Positions 22,153 through 32,705 of a stretch of 64,000 nucleotides of DNA are shown here, one piece after another. The DNA is from Sarcophilus harrisii. Taxonomy: Eukaryota; Chordata; Mammalia; Dasyuromorphia; Dasyuridae. Where the stretch lies: positions 117,199,641-117,263,640 of the forward strand of contig NC_045428.1 in NCBI RefSeq assembly GCF_902635505.1, in the 5' to 3' direction. A program made the position numbers and the translations under genes. The notes beneath the pieces were generated by a model. That model saw only the letters and a program-made list of their open reading frames with translations. It had not been told where the DNA came from and made no database searches. Positions within the stretch are counted from its first letter, which is position 1; each line of letters begins with the position of its first letter.

Positions 22153-23164
22153 ATTATCAAAAGATTTTAATTAAAGAATTCAAACAGGTCAGAGCCTGCT
22201 GGTCTGAGGACAAAAGTGGTCAGTATGTTAGATACAGATGCTGAGTAACTTATACATTGGAGACAGTATCTGTAAACTTCTACTTTGTGATTATAGGCCA
22301 TCATGATAATCCAATAGGCCATCGTAATAATCCACTTTTTGAAAGTGAATTTTTACCGGCTAGAGCTGGGTCACATTTTAAGCAGCCCTTGATCTACCAG
22401 ATGATAATATGTGGTTGTCTAACTATGTGTCTGAAAACTTCAAACAAATTCAGTGAAGGGTGCTTTTGCTTTTGTTTCTGAAGTCTGTATGAGATTTATT
22501 ATTTATGATGTTAGACAAAAAAAAAAAGATGGAATAAAGAATTTCATTAATGATGTTTATGATTTATATGTAGTTTACAATAAACTCATTTCATGAACCA
22601 AATTCACCCATTTGATCAAGTGCATTTGATAGAAACATTCAATTTCATGGAAAGAGACACCTTTCTAAGCTGACTTTAGAAAAATCCTTAAACATGTAAC
22701 ATCAAAATGAAGTATCTTCAGGAGTGTATCCACTCCAACTAACAGACAATGAAGTCTACTATAATCTAGTTTCATTCTTTAGGCCTCCACAAATTAACCT
22801 CCTTTCTACTTAACAAGACAATAAGACATATTTTATTGTCATTAATTGCAGGAAAGCTAATGAAATCCCAAGTAGTATAGAGAATAGGACCCAGGACAGG
22901 AATATGTGGGACATGTATGCTTAGAAGACATGATCTGCATGAGCTTCAGCAAAGGAGACTGAGGAGAAATTGGATAGGTAGAACTCACAGAGAATGGTTT
23001 CTCAGTAATCTACAGAAAAGAGAATTATTAAAGAGAGGAAGATAATTAACAGTCAAAGGCTGCAGAGAGGTCAAGAATGAGGGTTAAGAAATAGGATAGG
23101 GTAGTTAAAAAAGGGCTGCTACAATCTTTCAAAAAGTAAAAGGACCTATCATTAGCAGAAGGAT
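22153..23164. other. Unassigned intronic stretch
   Basis: Repeat-poor. An open frame near 22257-22481 has no recognisable motif. 22860-23110 is purine-rich and may be an eroded antisense L2 (AGAAGACATGATCTGCATGAG...GGTCAAGAATGAGGGTTAAG). Confidence 0.4.
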
Positions 23165-23316
23165 CCTTTTTTTATTATTTTCAAAAACATATGCATGATT
23201 AATTTTTCAACATTGATCCTTGCAAACCCTAGTGTTCCAAATTCCTCCTCTTCCCCTTATCCCATCCCCTAGATGACAAGTAATTCAATATATGTTAAAC
23301 ATGTTTTTAAAAATCA

Positions 23317-23351
<35 letters not shown>

Positions 23352-23625
23352 TATTTATACAATTATCTTGCTGCACAAGAAAAATCAGATCAAAAAAGGA
23401 AAAAAATGAGAAAGAAAATAAAATGCAAATGAACAACCACAAAAAGAGTGAAAATGCTGTCTTGTGATCCACATTTCTCTCTCTGGGTGCAGATGGCTCT
23501 CTTTATCATAAGATCATTAGAATTTGGGTCAATCATCTCATTGTTGAAAAGAGTCCCCTCCATCAGAATTGATTTCTGTATAATCTTATTGTTGCTGTGT
23601 ACAATGATTTCCTGGTTCATTAACA
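23165..23625 (-). mobile_element. Marsupial LINE-tailed repeat, antisense, with TA/CA microsatellite
   Basis: TTTTCAAAAACATATGCATGATTAATTTTTCAACATTGATCCTTGCAAACC, CTAGATGACAAGTAATTC, CTTGCTGCACAAGAAAAATCAGATC, TTGTGATCCACATTTCTCTCTCTGGGTGCAGATGGCTCTC. A (TA)n(CA)n expansion lies inside it at 23318-23352, where the consensus has TATACATATTTATAC. Confidence 0.88.
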
Positions 23626-25431
23626 GAAGATCCTATCTTTGACTCCCTCAAAGCCCAAGTTTACCACCTCCAGGCAAGAGATAGACTACTATCTGCTCAT
23701 CTCCTCCCTTCTGAAGTAGCAATCCACAGTACGAGGCTAGATCTTTATAATGACAATAAACTAAGTCAGACTTCCCAGATTCAAGTTGGAACTATGCAAA
23801 TACATGTCTGAAAAGAAAGGCAGACTCAGACTGGCCTTGAAGTTCAAAATCTCAAAGGTTTCTTTTTATGCAATTGTAAGCACCTCCGCCAACTAAAATA
23901 TGAAATATTTCTTTGGCAAATGAAAGATTTTCTCTTTTACATTAAATGTCTCTGTCCTTACCATCTCCAATCTTACTTAAGTCTACACAATGTATAATCT
24001 TACATAAACAAGACAGGAAAGGGAACCAGAGGCAGGACAGTTCCAACGGGGAAATGGATTTTCCTCTGTCTTTGTCAGGAAGGTTTTGGCAAGAATTTAA
24101 TAACAAAGAAGATGAAAACTGCCTCCTCTGAAGGGTCCCAAAAAGACACATAGAGGCTTAACTAAATTGTGGATGGAGTTCCCAGAATGCCATAGTAGGA
24201 TTCCAAAGACTATTGATAGGGAGTGATTAAGAACACAATTTTTAAATGTAGCTAGTGTTAGACCTTCCTATTAGTGCTACCTTCTAAGATCTTTAAAGGT
24301 CTCAACAATGCTGCTTCTCTTCTGTAATTTTTAATGTCTATTGCTGTTCCCAAGTGTCAAAAGTTTCCCTATAATTATCCTCCACAACTCTCCTTCCTGA
24401 AACTCTCCTCAGCTTTTAAAAAAAGTAGACCTCTTCAGTCATTCCACTTGTCTTTCATAATCTACCTACATGTCTTCCTTCTTGAAGCTCTCTTTTGCTG
24501 CCCTTCTTGCCACTTCCCTTGATTAAAAAAAAATTTTTTTATAAAACCTTTTTCAACCAATAAGCACTTTTTTTGCTCTTTCTCAATTCCTTCAACACTG
24601 AAAAAATAAAAACAAAACCAAAAATTTTATAATAAATGCATAGTCAAGCAAAACAAATTCCTACATTGGCTATGTCTGAAAATATATGACTTATTCTGCA
24701 TTAGTCCATCACCTCTCTGACAAGAAGTAAATAATATTGTTCATCATCAATCTTTTGTAATCTTAGTTGATCAGAGATCAGTCTTTCAAAGTTATTCATC
24801 TTTACAATATTGGTGCTTTGGCCTAAATTATTCTCCCAATAAATTGCCCGGCTCATTTCTCTCTGCAATGGTTCACAGAAGTCTTCTCAGTTATCTCTAA
24901 AAGTCAGCCTCTGACAACCATTTTGTTACCAACATGTTCAGTGTCTTCTACAGTTCTGGCATTCTTCTCATCCCCCAGAAAACTGTACTAGCTACCTTTC
25001 TAGGAAACTAACTCCCAAGAAATTTGTGAAGGAAACAAATCAAGTATGCTGACAGGCTTAAAAACATCACACACTTAGACAAGTCTGGCTTTATTATTAA
25101 TGAACTTGACACAGAAATCTCTCTGGAGCTAGGTGCAAAGATTATTAACTTTTTTTGTAAAGCTTTTTATAAAAAAAACATTTACAATCATTGTTCCCTT
25201 TGGAAGTCTAGTCATTTAGGAAAACAAAATAAAGATGCAAATTTTTTTCCCATTTCAGTTCACAGATCTCCTGAAATATGCCTATTGATCCATTAGAAGC
25301 TCATGAACTTAAGTTTAGGAACCTCCAGACTAATAGAATGCTCTCCTCATACCTCATAAGCAGGTTCCTCTCTTCTATTTCAAGTAAGATTCACTGTGGC
25401 TTATTATCAGTTGACTCCTCTTTTCTATCAC
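23626..25431. other. Unassigned intronic stretch
   Basis: About 1.8 kb with no repeat I recognise except pyrimidine-rich runs (24300-24520) that could be an old L2. Complementary open frames at 23942-24151 are serine/leucine-rich with no motif; I do not call a gene. Confidence 0.4.
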
Positions 25432-25805
25432 CTGAATAGTGTAGTTCCCATTTATGTCACTTTTGGTTCTTTGGAAAACATTTTTTTTGTCTCTGTCTCT
25501 GTCTTTGTCTCTGTCTGTCTGTCTGTCTCCCTCCTTCCATTATCCCTTTATGTGCCAAATTCCTACAGAACTACTGGGTGGGATTATTCAAATAAAAATC
25601 AAAAAGGCTAATCCAAAATATCTAACATTAACTGAATGGTGTGGTTCCCATTTATGGCAACATTATCTGTTGGTTCTTAGGAAAGCACTTTCTCTGTCTC
25701 TCTTTCTCTCTGTCTCTCTCCCCCTCCTTCCATTATTCTTCTATATATAGGACAACTGGGTGAGATTATTCAAATAAAAATCAAAAAGGCTACTTTCCAA
25801 AATAT
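25432..25805 (+). repeat. Tandem duplication, about 180-200-base unit, with CT-rich core
   Basis: Copy 1 (25432-25620) and copy 2 (25632-25805) share CTGAATxGTGTxGTTCCCATTTATG, a TCTGTCTC microsatellite core, CTCCTTCCATTAT and GATTATTCAAATAAAAATC. The CT-rich core differs in length, so the shift moves from 200 to 182. Confidence 0.92.
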
Positions 25806-25877
25806 CTAGAAAAAGGAATGAAGGGGAAAAGCTGACTTCTAATGGTTTGGCTCATAAGCCTAGAAGAAAAAATATAT

Positions 25878-25985
25878 ACATTCATTCACTCAATCAATCA
25901 ACAAATATTTATTAAATTTCCTACTATGTCTCAGGGACCATGCTAGGCACTAAAGAAACAAATAGAAATGATGAAATCATTCCTA
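25878..25985 (-). mobile_element. THER2/L2-related SINE
   Basis: CAATCAATCAACAAATATTTATTAAATTTCCTACTATGTCTCAGGGACCATGCTAGGCACTAAAGAAAC. Confidence 0.82.
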
Positions 25986-26243
25986 CTTAGAATCAGGTTT
26001 TAAATGTTGAAGAAAACAAATATATTGAAAAATAAATAAAGCATATAGAGTGAATAAATACCTATATACACATATACATACACATGCACAATATAGTTGC
26101 ATACATAGTTTGGGAGGTATGGCATTAGCAGATGGAGGATCAGAAAAGATTGTATGCATAAGATGTTGTCCAAACTACTTATAGAAAGGGAGGAATTTCA
26201 TAAGGTAGATTTAAAGAAGAAATTAATAGGGTGTTCTTTGGAG

Positions 26244-26275
26244 GAAAAAAAAAACAAAAACAAAAACAAAAACAA
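26244..26275. repeat. (AAAAAC)n simple repeat
   Basis: A10 followed by CAAAAACAAAAACAAAAACAA. Confidence 0.9.
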
Positions 26276-26284
26276 GAAGTCCGT

Positions 26285-27245
26285 CAGCCTCAACTATAGA
26301 GTGAAGAAGTGGGGAGGCTGAAAAATTTAGGGTCAAGCTGTACAGGAGTACACTACCTAGAGGTAACAGGATGCCACCAGAGTTATTTGGGTAAGAAAGC
26401 TGTGGTCAGATCTGCACTTATAGAATACTATTTTGAACTACAGTATAGGAAAGACTTGAATAGTAAGAGATTTGAAGTTGCAAGAAAAATCAGGAAATTG
26501 TCTACAATAGCTGAGTAAAAGGGGGATAGAGACCTGAATTAACGTGGTGACTAGGAGAAGGGAGAGAAGTGTTCTAATGTGGGAAAAGCTATGAAGGTAG
26601 CAACAGCAAGATATAGCATTTAGCTAGATATGTGATGTCACAGTGAGAGTCACTGAAAACAAGATTACGAATCCAAGACACTGGTGGTGCTTTTGACAAA
26701 ATAGTTAAGTTAAGAAGAGAAAAAGATTTTGGAGCAAAAATAATGAATTTAGTTTTAAACACGTTAATTTTAAAAAATTTGTGGAAAAAAATTTACAATG
26801 CCCAAAGGCAATTTTGTAGACATTCAAAGGAACAAATTGTTAGGGAGATATATTAGATTTAAGAAAATGGGGGATGGTTAAGGATGTTGTTAAAAAAAAA
26901 CCCAAGAAGGAATGGGATCAAATGTATATGTAGAGAAGTTAATTTTGGCAAGGAAAAAGGCCATCTCTTTTGCAGATATTGCGAGAAAGTGGGAGAGAAT
27001 GAGAGATGATATCCAAGAACTTTTGAGATGAAAACAATGAGAGAAGCAGCTATTATCAAATGGTATCAATTTTTTCATTAAAGTAAGAGGCAAGATCCCT
27101 GGAAACCATGAAGAAAAGGGAAGACTACGTGATATTGGGCTTTCTGAAGGGAAAAGAAGGTTTAAATTGCTTGTATGGAGAGTCAATTAGGGAAAAAGGA
27201 CTGTCTTGTTGCAGTGAGAGCCCAGTAGAGGATGGATGACATAAA
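26285..27245 (-). mobile_element. L2 LINE ORF2 remnant, antisense
   Basis: Antisense L2 blocks in order: GTGGTCAGATCTGCACTTATAGAATACTATTTTG; GACCTGAATTAACGTGGTGACTAGG; ATAATGAATTTAGTTTTAAACACGTTAATTTT; AGGCAATTTTGTAGACATTCAAAGG; and GGAAAAAGGACTGTCTTGTTGCAGTGAGAGCCCAGTAGAGG. Extends further 5' into ORF2 than the other L2 copies here. Many indels. Confidence 0.8.
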
Positions 27246-27869
27246 TTTGTAATGTAATTTATAACAATGAGCAAAACATGAAATGATTTTTTTTGCCACC
27301 CTAGTTGAAATTTTTCCCATAGCTGCCTAATAGTATAAGTTACTTTCTAGTCTGTTCTGGTAAAATTGGCAGAGCAAGCAGGACATTGATGTTTAGTGAA
27401 AGAACAAATACAAGACTTTTCAAATCATATTTTCCCTGAGTGTTTATTGACTGATTTTTGCCTTGATCATAACTCTTGACAAATGAAAGTATATTTATAT
27501 TTCAAGAGTTCACTTTAATTCTTTACTCAAATTTGTCAATGTATGAATGATCTCATCATTTTGGATGTTCCCTCCAAACATGCAAATCACAACCCAACCA
27601 TTCCTCCCCTATTTGTCCTCATCTTCCCATAAGTTCACTACAGAGGGTCCAACCAAACATACTGGTCTTTGATAACTTCTCCTGACCTTAAAAGAATACC
27701 TGTCCACTTATCCTTTTTTTTCCTTTGCACATAATCAATCCATCACATCTCATTTATTATATGTTACATTCTGCTCACACACACTATGCATTTCTCCACA
27801 GCCCTTATATTCTATACCAAGAAACAAGGCTCCAAAATTTCCTGATAACACCTATGTGCTTAAGTTTTC

Positions 27870-28070
27870 ATCACTATAAAAGCTTCCTAAGTAATCTCTC
27901 TGCCTCTGTGTCCATCTCTTTTAATCCATCCTAAATTCATTTATTCCTCCTATATCCTAAAACACTAATTTCATCTTGTAAAAATCCCAATTCCAACATC
28001 ACTCCAGTGACTACCCAATGCCTATAAAGGACAGTCCAAAATTCATGTTCCTCCACTGTCTGGTTTTCAA
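27870..28070 (+). mobile_element. L2-like remnant (weak)
   Basis: CATCACTCCAGTGACTACCCAATGCCTATAAAGGACAGTCCAAAATTC resembles L2 CTTCAGTGGCTCCCTATTGCCTATAGGATAAAATACAAACTC. The flanking 27590-27870 may belong to it. Confidence 0.5.
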
Positions 28071-28074
28071 TTTA

Positions 28075-28190
28075 ATTTAACTTAATATATTATTATTAAA
28101 TTATTTTATTTGACAATAAATTAATTATTCATAATAATAATATAAAAATAAGTTAAAATTTAAAAATTTTAAATAAAAAGTTATGATGGT
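28075..28190. repeat. Low-complexity AT-rich stretch
   Basis: Nearly pure A/T with TTAATTTAACTTAATATATTATTATT. Confidence 0.85.
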
Positions 28191-28479
28191 CAAACAAAAA
28201 TCTTTAACACTTACTGAAGTTTGCCTTCTTCTAGGTTACTAATCCTCCTCCTTTTGTTTCTTCTCACCTAGGGTTCTCCTATCTAAATCCCACAACAAAA
28301 ACCTTCCTTCTTCCAGGCTACATTGTTTGTAAAACTTGCATGTAATAATACGTAATGATACATAAGTTTTCTGTGTGTCTGGCTTTGACTTTCCAATTCA
28401 TTTCTAAGTTTCTGGAGCATTAGTAGCATGATGTGGTGAGGAAAAGTCTCTACTTGGAGTCGGAGGTCTTGTGTTAGGC

Positions 28480-28800
28480 TTTGGCAGTTTCTATGAGAAT
28501 AATTTGTTCCAACAACCAGGAAGGCAACTGAAGCTGATGCTATGGTACACTTAGAGCCTGATCAGATATGGAAGTTGCCAAGGCTACCCACGAAATTCCA
28601 GGAGCATCACCAATCATCTTGATATTTGTCCTGCCACTGGACTTAAATGACTTCCAGAAGAAAGAGGCTGATGACTCTGCAGTTCAGCCTAACTCAAATC
28701 TAATTTGTGAACAAGTCAGTTCACCACCCCATGTTGTTCCTGGTTCTCTTCAAAAAAGTAAGAACACCACCACCAAGCCAGACAAGTTTCAGGTACTAAT
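28480..28800 (+). mobile_element. Marsupial SINE of the GAAGGA(T/C)GAACAAC-tailed family, copy 1
   Basis: CTTAGAGCCTGATCAGATATGGAAGTTGCCAAGGCTACC...CCAGGAGCATCACCAATCATCTTGATATTTGTCCTGCCACTGGACTTAAATGACTTCCAGAAG. The same order is seen at 61345-61818. The open frame 28568-28840 is a by-product of this repeat and not a gene. Confidence 0.75.
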
Positions 28801-28954
28801 TAGCAACCTCCACCTACTACTAATATGCACCAATCTCTAAAATAATAGAAGAGATACCCACATACCAATGAAATTTTCATTTTCAACACCAAGCCTTTTT
28901 TTCTGCTAATTACTTCTGTATAAAGATTTTATATATCTCTTTGCATATTGTCTC

Positions 28955-29065
28955 TCCCAGATAAGCTATTTGAGGGCAAAAATGGTCTGTTGCCTCCTTT
29001 TGTATCCCCGGTGCTTAGAATATAGTAGGTATTTAATAATTGATTACTGATTGATTGCTTGAAGT
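28955..29065 (+). mobile_element. L2/THER2 3' tail
   Basis: GATAAGCTATTTGAGGGCAAAAATGG...CTCCTTTTGTATCCCCGGTGCTTAGAATATAGTAGGTATTTAATAATTG. Confidence 0.85.
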
Positions 29066-29923
29066 AAACTAAAGTCAATGTGAATAACTGTCTCTTAAAT
29101 TGTCTACTTAAAACCAAAACAAAATACACACACAAGGTAAAGCTTATGTCAAATAGATATATGCAAAAACAGAGCTAGATTTGCACATAAATGATTTAAA
29201 GAATTATTTGTCATTTATAAAATGCAATGGTATGAATTAATTTTAGTGACCTGTGATCCATACATTTCAAAGTAGGCTACTTTAATGAGTAGACATTTCT
29301 AAAGAAGTGATTGGGAAGGGAAAAGAAATTGAGGCAAAGATTATTTGACTCTCTAATTAGGCTCACAAGTAAAAATCACTGTTTATATGAATAACTGGTA
29401 TGGCTAAAAATAAAGTACTCATAAGTGTTTATTTTCTACAGTGCCTTTCTTGACATGGATCTTATACAAGAAACAATTATAGTCAATGTTTCATATTATA
29501 ATGAATATATGAAAATATTAAGCATTTGGATTTGTATCTAAAACACAAACAAACACAAAACCAACCTCATAATACTAAGAAAAGAAGAACGCTGCTTGAG
29601 TAATCCACTAAATAATATTCCTTAGGTAGGCATATTTCTATTTATATGTCAAGGAGGCTCACATGATATGGACATTCCCTAATTGCACAGTCTATAACAA
29701 GAAACTTTCAAAGAAACAGCATAATAATTATTAACAAAATTCATTCACTTATTCATGCATTTATCCAAAAAATTCCTTTCTGGCTTCCTTTTGTAAGGCT
29801 ATAAATTTACGTTTAAAAACCCATAATAAAGTATCCAACTAAATTTTTGTAGTCTTACATATGACTTACCAAGATTATATAAAGTAAAATATTATAGTAT
29901 AAACAATTTAAATGGTGAATGGT
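29066..29923. other. Unassigned intronic stretch
   Basis: AT-rich, no recognised repeat. It ends at a G-rich tract (G10 at 29935-29944 within GGGGCGTGGGGGG). Confidence 0.4.
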
Positions 29924-30114
29924 GAATGGGGCGTGGGGGGGGGGAGGGGAATGTATAGAAACCCAAGCTGTTAACCAATATTCTTCAGGCTCCCACTATT
30001 ACCATCTTCATGAAAGAGAAGTGACAACATTATTTTAAGAGATGTTTGTTTTCTTCTTAATCAAAAACTTAAGGTTTTCATATACTTGAAGAAATAAAAA
30101 GTATAATTTTCTTT

Positions 30115-30470
30115 TAGCAGATGGTTTAACAATAGTTTTTTATTTTCAAAATACATACAAAGATAGTTTTCAACATTCACTCTTGAAAACCTTGTGTTCC
30201 AAATTTTTCTCTTCCTTCCCACCACACCCCTCCCCTAGACAGCAAGTAATTCAATATATATGTCAAATATGTCCAATTTTTAAAAATGTATTTCCATATT
30301 TATCATGCTGCACAAGAAAAATTAAGAAAGAAGAAAAACAGCACGCAAACAACAAGAAAAAAAGTGAAAATACTATGTTCTGATCCACATTCAGTCCCTA
30401 TAGTCCTCTTTCTGGATGCAGATGGCTCTCTCTATCACAAGTCTATTGGAACTAGCCTAGCAGATGGTTT
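30115..30470 (-). mobile_element. Complete LINE-tailed SINE-like element with 13-base target duplication
   Basis: The 13-base repeat TAGCAGATGGTTT flanks the element exactly (30115-30127 and 30458-30470), so the insert is 30128-30457, 330 bases. On the minus strand it begins at CTAGTTCCAATAGACTTGTG, contains GATCAGAACATAGTA, and ends GAAAATAAAAAACTATTGTT. Its A/T-rich 3' tail is next to the duplication, as for target-primed reverse transcription. No coding capacity. Confidence 0.93.
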
Positions 30471-30790
30471 CAAGAGTTTGATTTAAAATAATTTTAGCTA
30501 ACTTGTGGGTATTAGAAAAGCAATGTTTTTAATAAAATATTTTCATTGCTTATATTTTTACCAATACTTTTTGATCATACTTTTGTTTATGCTCCAAAAG
30601 AATGTTTTCAAAGATAAACTGAAATTAGTACTTAGAAAATACAACAAAAAAAAATAATATCTTACTGTTAAAGTTAATAACATAACTGTATCTTTTTTTT
30701 TAACTGGTTAGAAGAAGAAAAAAAGCCACAAAAGCAACAACACTACCAATGACCAGTCACAAAGTCATTCTAAGTCAACTGCATACCTGG

Positions 30791-30887
30791 AAGATTTTTA
30801 AATGAATAACTAACTTCCAAAGCTAGTTTAATAGTTTTCGAATGAAGTGTGAATTACTACATTCCAACATGAAAGTAAACAATAGCC
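30791..30887 (+). repeat. Duplicated segment, probable donor copy
   Basis: AAGATTTTTAAATGAATAACTAACTTCC...GAAAGTAAACAATAGCC is repeated at 31416-31510 with about ten differences. The second copy interrupts a MIR element, so this one is the likely source. Confidence 0.9.
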
Positions 30888-31267
30888 CACATGCCAATAA
30901 TATCCCAAGAGGACTCCTACTCCCAAAGTAGCTGCATCTAAATCAATATTTTCTGAAGAGTACATTTGAAACAAAGAAATTCCACTAACAATTTTGAATG
31001 CTCTACTAAAATAAATTTTGAGTTAAAGAAATTAAGCTGCCCACAATGACCAAATGAAATGAAAATTTCTGGTGATTATTCTGCTTTAGTCATTTAGAGA
31101 GTGAAAAAGACTGGAAAAATAGACGTAGGAAAAATATATTGCCTACATTATTCAGATGATCTATCTATATTTATATGATTATCAAACAACTATTTAACTT
31201 TGCTCATTTTCCTTAGTTAAATTTGCCAAAATAACCATGGGTTTTATGTTGTTTTTATTGTTGTTAT

Positions 31268-31312
31268 TGTGTGTTTGTGTATGTGTGTGAGTGAGTGTGT
31301 GTGTGTGTTGTG
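31268..31312. repeat. TG-rich microsatellite
   Basis: TGTGTTTGTGTATGTGTGTGAGTGAGTGTGTGTGTGTGT, imperfect. Confidence 0.93.
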
Positions 31313-31354
31313 TAATGAAAGGTCTTATTTTGTAAATAAATAAATAACAATGAT

Positions 31355-31627
31355 GCAGTAGGGAAAATACTGGAAGAAGAGACAGAGAATCTGGGTTCCA
31401 GTCCTATTACTCAGAAAGATTTTTAAATGAGTAACTAACTTCCAAAGCTAGTTTAATAGATTTCAAATGAAGTGTGTTACTACATTCCAGCATGAAAGTA
31501 AACAATAGCCAAAAAGATTTCTGGGTAACTTATTTTGAACTTTGAACAAGTCATTCTTTTTCACCTATAAATTAGGGGAGTGTCTTCAATGTACTCTTAA
31601 GGCCCCTTCAAATCTAAATCTATGACC
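31355..31627 (+). mobile_element. MIR split by an inserted 97-base duplicate
   Basis: MIR left part 31355-31414 (GTAGGGAAAATACTGGAAGAAG...GGGTTCCAGTCCTATTACTC) and right part 31515-31627 (CTGGGTAACTT...ATAAATTAGGGGAGTG...TAAGGCCCCTTCAAATCTAAATCTATG) are separated by the copy of 30791-30887. The octamer AAAGATTT flanks the insert at 31415-31422 and 31513-31520. Confidence 0.82.
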
Positions 31628-32212
31628 ACATGAACACATTAGATAATCTCAACAACATGCTACATGAATAAGGAGGGTTGCCAACTTGGCCCCTGAAGCT
31701 GAAGAAGTGGAGGAAGAGCCAGAAGATCTGGACTTTGTCAACCCATCCTGCCATTGTCTTGGGATGCTCAGACAATGCATGTCAGATATAAAGAGATATT
31801 TTACTTGTTCCTCAGTTCCCAAATGTCTGCTTATCTTCTAAAAAGAATTTAATGAATTACATTAGCATGCCTTTTATATTTCTATATCTGTTTTTGAGCT
31901 CTCGTGAGCCATGCATTTTCTGAGAAGTAAAATAATGACTGTCTAATATATAATATGCATATGGTATACTAAATGTTTGTGCAGGATTTCAAGATCCTGC
32001 TACTTCAAATTTGAAGAAAACCAGATATAAATTATACGTAAAAGTATTCTGGGGGCTTTATCCCATAAAACTCCAAATTATTCCTTTTTCATCAGGCTCC
32101 AAATAAGTCCAGAGTTTTTGTAGAAGGCCTTATATCACAAGTTACCTTATTATATATTTTGCATTTGCTTGTCTGTATAAATCATGACCCTCAAAGGCAA
32201 GCAACATTTAGG

Positions 32213-32330
32213 GTTTTTTTTTTTTTTCGTTTTTTTTTTTTGTCTTTGGATTCTCATATACCTAAAAGGAGAAAGAGAGAGAGAGAGAGAAAGAGAGAGA
32301 GACAGAGACAGAGAGACACAGAGAGACAGA
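32213..32330. repeat. Poly-T then (GA)n/(GACA)n tract
   Basis: T15 and T13 runs separated by CG, then after 25 bases of ordinary sequence GAGAGA...GACAGAGACAGAGAGACA. Open frames across it are artefacts. Confidence 0.93.
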
Positions 32331-32344
32331 TGTGTATGTATATT

Positions 32345-32402
32345 TGTATATGTAGCAAAGTACCTGACAAATAGTAAACGCTTAATAAAAGTTTGAATAA
32401 CT
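32345..32402 (+). mobile_element. L2/THER2 3' tail
   Basis: AAAGTACCTGACAAATAGTAAACGCTTAATAAAAGTTTGAATAACTGAA. Confidence 0.65.
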
Positions 32403-32429
32403 GAATCTATAATAGTTCATTATAAAGGC

Positions 32430-32705
32430 ACTATTAGAATCAGACAACCACAAATATAAAAGGGACACGAGGTCATCAAATTCAATCCTTATATATTTTT
32501 CAATTAAAACATTTCCAACAAGCTATCATCGAATGTCTGTTTGAAGACCTCCAATAAAGATAAATTTTTTTCCTCCTTAGTCCCATCTACTACAATAACA
32601 AATTTTTCTACTTTTCAGCAACTCAAAATGTTTCAAAATTTTCCCTTATTTTGATTCAAAATCTTTCTTCTAGTGACTTCCATAAGAGTTCCCAACAAAG
32701 TGATC
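32430..32705 (-). mobile_element. L3/CR1 LINE 3' remnant, antisense
   Basis: AAAAGGGACACGAGGTCATCAAATTCAATCC...TGTCTGTTTGAAGACCTCCAATAAAG follows antisense L3 (GGGACCTCAGAGGTCATCTAGTCCAACCC...CTGCTTGAAGACCTCCAGTGATGG). Confidence 0.65.

Noticed and set aside
28568-28840. 90-codon open frame
   Set aside because: It lies within a SINE that is also present at 61345-61818; no coding conservation is expected.
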